Shown: piece by piece, positions 50,443 through 59,400 of the stretch
Layout of the letters: each line of letters begins with the position of its first letter
Numbering within the stretch: position 1 is the first letter of the stretch
DNA from: Pelobates cultripes
Taxonomy: Eukaryota > Chordata > Amphibia > Anura > Pelobatidae
Length of the DNA: 64,000 bases
NCBI GenBank assembly: GCA_933207985.1
Contig: OW240917.1
Location: forward strand, 124,170,573-124,234,572
Reading direction: 5' to 3'
Translations under genes and position numbers: made by a program
Notes under the pieces: model-generated
What the model was told of the DNA's origin: nothing
Database searches by the model: none
Seen by the model: only the letters and a program-made list of their open reading frames with translations

Positions 50443-53400
50443 TTTATTTTTTTTTACCAGTACTCAAAGCTTGCACTCTATCACTGGCATACCATTTAAA
50501 AAAAAAAAAACAGTGCATAGTTCCTCTAATGATTTGGAGTAGTAACATGCCTTTCTTTTGCTTGGCAGATCTGCTAACTCGTGTGGAATTGGAGAAGGAA
50601 ATAAGTAATTACTCAAAACAATTGGCGAAAATCATGGAAGAAAAAACTATTTTGGAAAAAGAAGTTGCTTGTTTGTCAGAATACAAATATTTGCCGAGTG
50701 AAATTGAACATCTAAAACATCAGGTGCCTGCTTGATTCATAGAACTAAAAATACTATATTTTTTTATAACACTGTTTGAATCTTTACATTGTTAAACTGT
50801 CCCCATTCTCTTTCTAGTTAAGCCAAACTTCTGAAGAGTTAGATTTGTTAAAAAGCGAAAGAGAGCAGCATTCAAGTATAATCTGCAAACATGAACATGC
50901 TTTACAAGAGCAAACCTTGCAAATTACGACTTTGACTGATGAGATCACATGTGTGCAGTCAAAGTTATCTGAAGCTGAAAAGCAGCACTCTGAGCTAAAA
51001 AGAGTGCATTCGGAACTTGAAGAAAAATACATGTCCGCTACACAGGAGCTAGTGCAGAAACAAAATGAATCTGAATGTTTACTTAAAGAAATAGAACAGC
51101 ACCAATGCACCATTGATGGTTTGGAACAAAAGGTATTTATCTGTCAATGCAGTTTTTGTGGTCCATTTCTCCCCCCTATTTTCCCTGTTTTGAAAATAAA
51201 TCTGTTTTCCATGCCTAGCTCTCCACTGTAGCTGAAGAATTTGCCCAAGCTGAAAGGGACAAAGAACAACTTATTAGTCAACAGGAAGTGCTCATTCAAG
51301 CTGAACAGAATGCTAAACATTGGCAACAAGCTGCTCCTTCAACAGAAGAAAAAGACAGCCAGGTTACAATTCCGCTCCATAGTTTAGATGAAGTCACAGC
51401 TCTTCTTAAAGAAAGGGATGATGTGCAAAAGACGATAGAAATGGAAAGGGATGATCTAAAAGAACAAGTAAGTAGTCCTAGTCCTTGTGCACCGAAATTA
51501 CTTTAAAAAAATTTGGGATTCTAATTTTTTTTTTCATTAGTAGTCCTAAACCTTTTTTATGAGAACCTATATATTTTTTTTTTTTTTTTGGTTCTCTCTG
51601 CAATTTGTGGTTCTTGTTTTCAAAATGAAGGTGCTACAAGCTTGTATATCCATCTACACTCTCTTTGCCTTATGACTTTGTTAAAATCACCACGTCTCTG
51701 TTCACGTTTCACCAGTTCCAAGCCACAGAATCTTAAGCCTTTGGAGTCCCCCCTGTGGTGTTTGTTTGGATGGCTGGTGTCTCAAGGCGATTTATTTATT
51801 TTGGGAGATCTTACATGTTCCTTAATTCTTTATTTAAAGGGGCGAAAGGTTTTGCCCACGTGTCTCAAACTGCAACTGAAGGTCAGCAAATCTATCAACC
51901 ATCCCTGCAGTATTGCAATTGAAAAAATTTTAAATCTTGAAGGTTTACTGTCCCTCCGCTATCAGTCACAATTTTAGAATCTCATTGAATGAATTTACAA
52001 GCAACGCATCTCCCGCATCCATAGGTGCCACAAGGGGGATTTTCCAACCATGTGCCTGATGGTTGTGGTTTTGGTTGAAATTGACTCTGAACAAGTATAT
52101 CTCTGATATTACAGCCTCTTTGTGCCGGAATGTCAACATTTGGACCAAGTACCTCTTTGAGATGAACTTCATTAAGTAAAATTGGCCAAAATCTATGCAA
52201 GGACTTCTTCACATCCTGCCAACCTGAATCATACATATTTTTGGTGTTTTCCCTCACAGAATAGTCTATCAGCCTCCAATGCCCTCCTCTATGCCCTTTT
52301 CAGGCATCTGTTAGGGTATCCTTTCTCTCGGAACTGCTGTCTGAGTGTATTAGCTTTTACCTTAAAGTCAGAAATATTACTGCGTTCCTGTGTATCCTTA
52401 GATACTGCTCAATGGGTATCCCCTGTTTTTAAAGGTCTCGAGTGGAAACTGTTGCATTATAAGAGGGGATTGGAGGCCAAAGGTTTCTTAAAAAGTGTAG
52501 TTTGGAGTGAACCCTCATCCGTGATGGAGTTAGTAAAGTCCAAGAAATTAAGAAAGCGCCTGCCAAACTCTGGTGTAAATTTGAGGTTTTCATTATTTAC
52601 ATTCAGAATGGAAACGAGATAATTAAACTCTTCTGTGGTACCTTGCCATACAACTAGGATGTAGTCTGTATACCGACGCCAGAGATGTATCTTAGTAAGA
52701 TATTGTGCCACAGTGTCTGAAATCCTAAGCTGTTCTTCCCCAGGTGGAGGTTAGTGTATGAGGGGGCACAAGCTGTCCCCATCACAGTACCTCTCACCTG
52801 GTGGTAGAATTTATGGAACAGAAAGTAGTTATGTGACAAGATAAACCACAGGAGTCTCAGTGCAAATGTTGTGTCTGGTGTTCCGGACCCCTCTGGTCTC
52901 AAAAGAACCTTGCATGTGCAATCCCTTTGTCATGCGGGATGAATGAATATAATGATTCTACATCCAAACTTCATAGATTGGCTGTCTTAGGTATTTTGAG
53001 ATTAGAAAGAGTAAGTGCCTGCTTGGTATCCCTAATGTAAGAGGGAAGGTGTTCTACAAATGGTCTCAGAATTTTATCTATGTAGAGAGTACCATTCTGA
53101 ATCAGGCTGTCCTCACCCGAGACAATAGGGCGACCTGGTGGATTTGTGAACTTTTGGCAGGCAGTAAAAGGTTACCTAGGGTGACGATTCAAGATAAACT
53201 TGTATTTGTCATCCGATGGCAAACCTTCACTGCGGCCATCGTCCAGAATCGCCTTATACCTCTGTAAGAACTAATTTGTAGGGTTGTTTTTTTAGGTTTC
53301 AGTGTCGCTTAGTACTTTTTGGACCATATTAATAGTCATTAGAGTTCATCGGTACTATGCTGCGCCCCCCTCCCCTTATCAGCCGGCTTACTGATCAGAT

Positions 53401-56400
53401 CGTCATCCTCTGTGTGATCTTAGTGCCGGTTGTTCATTCTTTGAGAGATTGTCATTCGGGGTGGAATTCAAGAGATTTTACATTGGTCTATTCAATCTCA
53501 CTCTTGACTGCTTCTAGGAAAAGATCAATGTTCCTAAAACTGCCATGGTTGGGGGTAAAGCAATATTGTGGTTATACACTCAAACTTCTTATAGATGAGG
53601 CCTAAAGCTCTCGCTTTCTTCTCCATGCGTAATGTGTGGAACTTGTGTAAAGCAAGTTTACGCACAAAGTTAGATCGGTTACAACCTAGATTTGATTTAT
53701 AGGTGGTTAAATAGGTCTCAGAAGTCCCTTCTTCACATGTCCTGCCATTCACACCTTTTTATCCTTATGGGACAGAGTTAGGCAGATGTTCACTTTGGCC
53801 TCTAATCCCTTTCCTTTCACAACTGTAATGAGAAATAGGGATTGCTGGCATACAACTACCTATATTTATAGGAGACATCATGACATTCAGAGATTACTTT
53901 CAATATGTTCCATTATGGCATTTTGCACAAGAGAACTGGGTTAAACAAGCTGCTGATTCAGCATTAACTCCAAATAAAGCCCTCTGTTTACATGAGACCT
54001 ATCAGGTTTTATATCATAGATTTATAACTATACCTCTTCTAACTCTTTTAAATGAGGTCTTCATGTGATATGTCTGTCAATAAAAGCAGGATATAGGAGG
54101 GGAGTTAAATGAGGACTCTTGGTGAACTTCTGGGAGGCAGTCATCAGGGTCTCCATTTGCATTATTTCCCAGGAACAAATGTATAAAATCTTGTTTCAGT
54201 GGGGAAAACACACTTTATCAGCTGTTGGCAACAATGCAGCCCGCGTGGCACATACCTTTAGATGTGGTGTTTCTTTTTGGGAGATGATGAGGGATCTATT
54301 GGCAGCTGTCTTACAGAGCTCTTGAATAAGATTATTTGTATTATTTGCAATTGTTTATAATACAGAAACAAAAGTGATGTCTTAAATGTCAGAAAATGTA
54401 GCAACGAGATTGCAGACTGCAGGGGCATGATATGTACACTTAAATTTCTTTCTTCTGCTAAAGTTGTTTTTATGCCTATGGTATCCCTTTAAAGGGACAC
54501 TATAGTCACCAGAACAACTACAGATTATTGCATTTGTTCTGGTGAGGAGAATCATTACATTCAGACTTTTTCCTGTAAACACTGTGTTCTCAGAGAAAAT
54601 GCAGTGTTTACATTACAGCTTAGTGATAACTTCACTGGCCACTCCTTAGTTGGCTGTTAGAGATCCTTCCTGTGTCATGGCTGCCTAAAAGGCATCCAAA
54701 CATTCAGTGTCTCCTCTCTCTGCATGCAGACACAAAACTTTCCTCATAGATATTCAGTTTATCTCTATGAGGAGATGCTGATTGGCCAGGACTGTTTGAA
54801 TTGTGCTGACTCTTACCTTGTTCTGCCTCTTTGTCAGCCTCAGCCAGTCCTATGGGGAAGCATTGTGATTGTATCAGGCTACCACTTGTGATTATGTCAG
54901 CAGACAGTGGGCAGGTCTAAAGGAAACAGTGACAAAATAAGCAGCTCCAGATTTGAATACAAGTAAGATTTTACTATACCTAGGGAGGCATGAGGGGAAC
55001 AGGGTGACTAGATGGTGGTTTTAAACCCTATAGGGTCAGGAATACATGTTTGTGTTTCTGACCCTATAGTGCTCATTTAAGTTCTTTGCTAAACACAAGT
55101 TAAAATCCTTTAGCCACGAACATTATGTTCATGCAATCGTACAGTGACTGCCTCTTTACCAACTAGTGGGTCTTCTAATGGAAACCAGTCGTTGTTGGCT
55201 GGCATAGGACTGTTGGGCAGCAAGAATGACTTGCAGCTAACCTAACTAAAGCTTTGTTTTGCAGTGGGATTGGAGAGAACTTTGGCAGTGTTAACCTATC
55301 TGTTTTATAAATAATTATTTTTTCTACTAACAAAGCAAAGGTTCATCTCTTTAAAAAAAAAAAAAAAAGCATGCCGTTTAAAAGTTTATTTTTGTATTTT
55401 AGTTGTCTTTACAAGGTGAAATCCTCCAAGATCAAGCAAATGTCTTTCAAAAAGAAGTAGAAACATATAAAGAACTACAACAAGATCTGAGTGCTGAAAT
55501 TGAACAGCTCAAGAGTTGTTTAAAAGAAAACCAGCAATCCCTGGATGTCATGCAAGTAGAAAAGTCTGAAGTTTATCAGAAACTCAGAGATGTTCAGAAG
55601 CAGTTGGAAGTTGTTGACCAGGAGAGAAGTAAACTTCTTTCTTCAATAGATGATCTTAAAGCTGAGAGAGATGATCTAAGAAGTGACTTAAATGAGAATA
55701 TTGAATTGGTAAGTATCCAAATGTGCATTTTGACATAGAACACTTTTTGCTTATGATTCAAATGTAATAGTGTTTCTATGTTACTTTTGTTTTGTACATT
55801 TAAATTGTCTTAAGTTTACAATGGGATTCATACTGGAAACACATAATTATGTGCCAGTTTTAATTTGTCACACTTATTTACCCTACTTTAGCTGTAAAAA
55901 TGCTGAGAGCTAATGACATGGCTTTCTAAGCCGGTGTTAACATGAAATTGTGGTGGTGGCTGTTAAACTAGGATGGTTAGTGCTGATCATTCCATTCCAA
56001 TTATGTTTGGTACTATCCATGTGTAATTAATTTGGCAGTGGGTTATGGCAAGATAACAATTGATTTGAGTTTCTCTTTAAGTTTTTAGTTTGGGGGATAT
56101 GTTTTTTTTTTTTTAATGTTTTCCATGTGTTCTTGTTAAAATACAAAGTCCATTGAAACGCAAGATGAGTTAAGAACAACTCAGCAAGAACTCAAACAGC
56201 AGAAGAAACTTGTTGGCGACTTAAGAAAGCAACTTGAAGAAACCACTACAACATCTAAGTTCTGCCAGGACCCTAACCTAGGACAAGAGGTTAGTAAAAC
56301 ATTCAACTATATTTCCATTTAAACTATACTGGAAATTATACAGTATATGTTCAATTGCCATCTGCCCCACTTATTACCAGCCAAAATTTAAAGTAGCACT

Positions 56401-59400
56401 GTCATTGTCTGGGGACATTGCAGAATTTGCAAAGACTTTGGATGGTGACATCGCCACTTGAGGCCCAGTGGCTGGGAATGCAGGTAAAGTGAGTTCTACT
56501 TGCCTAAACCTGACCCTCATGAGCACGGCCATCTTCTGACGGCGGGGCATCCTAAGCACAAGAAGCCAACATCACTGATATAGTCTCGCAAGATTACACT
56601 GTTGAGGCCGATGGAGCATCCCACAAGACTCCAAAATTCTCCTCTGACAGCAGGGGGGATTAACACTTGTAGACACTGAGTGGATCTACTGCCTTCTAGA
56701 AGTGCCAGGTGTAGGAAATATACAGAGACAAAGTATATCTCTTGACTGGGTTGGAATTTCAGTGAAATTTCAGCACCGTCAAAATGAGCAGAATATATCA
56801 ACTTTATTCAAATTTTTCTTTTATGAATACTAGAGGCAGCTTGGTAAACACTGTAGGAGTAGAGGTGGAACCCAATTGTTCTAAGCTTTATATTTATTAT
56901 AAAATCTGCCATTTTGACTTTTTTTTTTTCTTTTGAATTTTCAAAGTTGGAAGAAAAGCTTCAAGACACCAATGCTTATTATAAAGCACTCATTGATGAA
57001 AAATATGCTCTTGAAACTACTTTGCAAAGTCTAATGGGTGAGATGGAACTCCTCCGGGAATGCACAAAAGCAGCTGAGCTGGCTCAGGAAAAGGCAGAAG
57101 GAGAGACTAGAGAACTTGAGCAAAAACTCTGTACCTTTGAGAAACAACTGTTCTCTATATCATGTGAGAGGGATGAGGCAAAGAATATGGAAAATAATCT
57201 GACAGAAGAAAGGAATATGCTCAAACACGAAATTGAAAAGAACATAAAGCAGGTGACTTATATAAATGATTGAATTTTTACTTTTAAAATTCTACTCTTG
57301 AGTAATTCAGGAGAGACATTTGAGAGTATTGCAGTGTTCAAAATCTTTATTTTTACGATATATACCCGCAATGAAAAAATTTATGCATTTAGTAATGATT
57401 TTTTTTTTTTTCCCATTCCGGTTATATCTATAAAATTAGCCTGAAAAACCTACAGATCTAATTTCTGCAGCATTTGCAAACCCTCTCCTTCTTCCACAAC
57501 CCTGACATATGTGGCTGTCCAATCACAGACTTCCCAGTGCAGTTTAATGAGAAGCCTTTGAAAGACAGGTGCTCTGGACAATTTGAGTTTAGCTCTATAG
57601 AGCTAAAAAATTTTTTTACAAAAATCGAGAAAAACAGGACCCAGTTGCCTGACTGCCAGGTGGATGTAACAAGGTTAATTTATAAGAGTATCAATTTAAG
57701 AGATGACACACTCATCGAACAACATAAAGCAGTTCGGCACGCTATTTATAGTAATTTAAGATTTAGTGTGTGCAAGAGCAGTTGTACTTGGTTTCTTAAA
57801 AATTTAAGATTGTCACAGTAGCAGCATGGGAGGTAATGTTTCCCCCACACCCCAGTTTTTTTTGTTTTGTTTTAAATAATCTTTTAAGTAAATGTATTTT
57901 TAATGTTTAAGTATTTTGTCTTGTCAGATCCAGTGCCTAAATGAAGAGTTAAACCTTATGAAACCAAATGGAGATGATGATCTTCGGCAACAAAAGTTGC
58001 TGGCACAGGAAAAAATGGATCTTAAGGAAATATTAGAAAATGTTGGCGCTGAGAGTCACCAGCTGAAACACGACCTACAAAAAAACATTGAAATGGTAGG
58101 ACATTTGTCTGACAATCTCTCATTCTAAACTGCACTTGTTATTTTGAATTTTAATTGGTATACTTGTTTTAGTCTATTGAAACCCAAGAGGAGCTACAGG
58201 GTGCCCTTGAAGAATTAAAACACAAGACTAGGCTTTTGGATAACCTGAAATCCTTGCATGACATCACAGAGGACCACTCTGAAAATCATGAAACTGACTT
58301 GGAGCATAAAGTAAGTTGTATGACATGCACCTATTCTTGTGTTAAGCAAACTTTTTTTTTTTTTATTGCTGTAGTTAAATTTGCCACATAGCAAATCTTT
58401 CTGTTTTGCTTAAATTAAGCAATATGGTTTTATGATCTTTGTGATACTGATATTCATGTTTTGACTTGGAAAGGTTTTAAGGTTGGAAGGTCAGATGAAT
58501 GCACTGATACAGGAGAGAGATTCACTTTTACTTGAACTTAAAGCTACAGCAAATAGAAAAATGGAGCTGGATGAATTGGTTTCTACACTTACCGAAGAGA
58601 GAAATACACTTCAAGAAAAATCTTCAGATGGCCAGGTGAGCTTTGCATCCATGAGATTGCTTTAAGAAAAAAAAAAAAACAGTATGAATTAAGAGAAATG
58701 AAAGCATACAGTATATAGAAGTATTCTTAATAATCAAAGCCCTCTAAAAGATTACTCAACTGCTTTACTTTAAGTATAGCCCCTTAATGACCAATTCCAT
58801 CAATTGCTAATACCACAGTCTGCTCCTTAAACACCTTATAGTAAAATAAACATTGAAGAATCTGGTCACTTTATGGTGCACAGATACTGGTTTTGCTCCC
58901 AGCAAGCCAAAGTGTTGGAGTACCACCCTTTATGGCAGCTTAGAATGTCCTTATTTGACGCAGACAGTGAGTGGGTCTTTTCATTCTGTGATATGATTAA
59001 GGATCATATTATCACAGAAATTGTTTCATAAGGGTCACAGTGCTCGATCTTCTGAGGTATGCAAAGATGGTGACATACACATATTCTTCTTCAGTGTTCC
59101 ATACAACATTAATTGGTAAAACTTTTCAAATGGCAGCGACATAAAAGTGTATATGGAATGAGGTCTTGACAGTTTGCAAGATGTTTTCCAACATGTCATT
59201 AAATATTGAATCCGTAGGTTAATTTTATATCCACTCACTATGAAATTCTCAAAGGTCCCAAAACAGGTCGGTGTCCTTGGACCTCACTGATGAGGTCCAA
59301 AGAAAGCTGGAGCAATTGTCTGCGGTTGCTGTATCTCTTGCCAGCATTTCGGTTCTGGACTGCCATTACGGGTGCGATCAGTCTAATTATGCTTCGGAAT

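Larger units (their letters stand above)
48023..50568. other. Intron 22: L1 3' end, MITE, solo LTR, (TA)n
   Basis: An antisense L1 3' end (48,184-48,530) is followed by a MITE remnant (to about 49,178, right end ttcagtggtcctttaa), the solo LTR (49,224-50,243) and a (TA)n array. No exon is recognised between 48,023 and 50,568. Confidence 0.6.
51468..55402. other. Intron 25 (3.9 kb): Penelope-like element and MITEs
   Basis: Mostly occupied by the antisense Penelope-like remnant. It is followed by a MITE right end (to 54,492) abutting a complete MITE (54,489-55,080). The remaining ~320 bp is plain intron. A small phase-0 exon could be hidden here; none was recognised. Confidence 0.55.

Noticed and set aside
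59270..59310. ctgatgag-containing stretch as a possible hammerhead ribozyme (known from Penelope-like elements)
   Set aside because: There is no pairing stem II followed by a GAAA core at the required place, and no Penelope-like sequence adjoins it.
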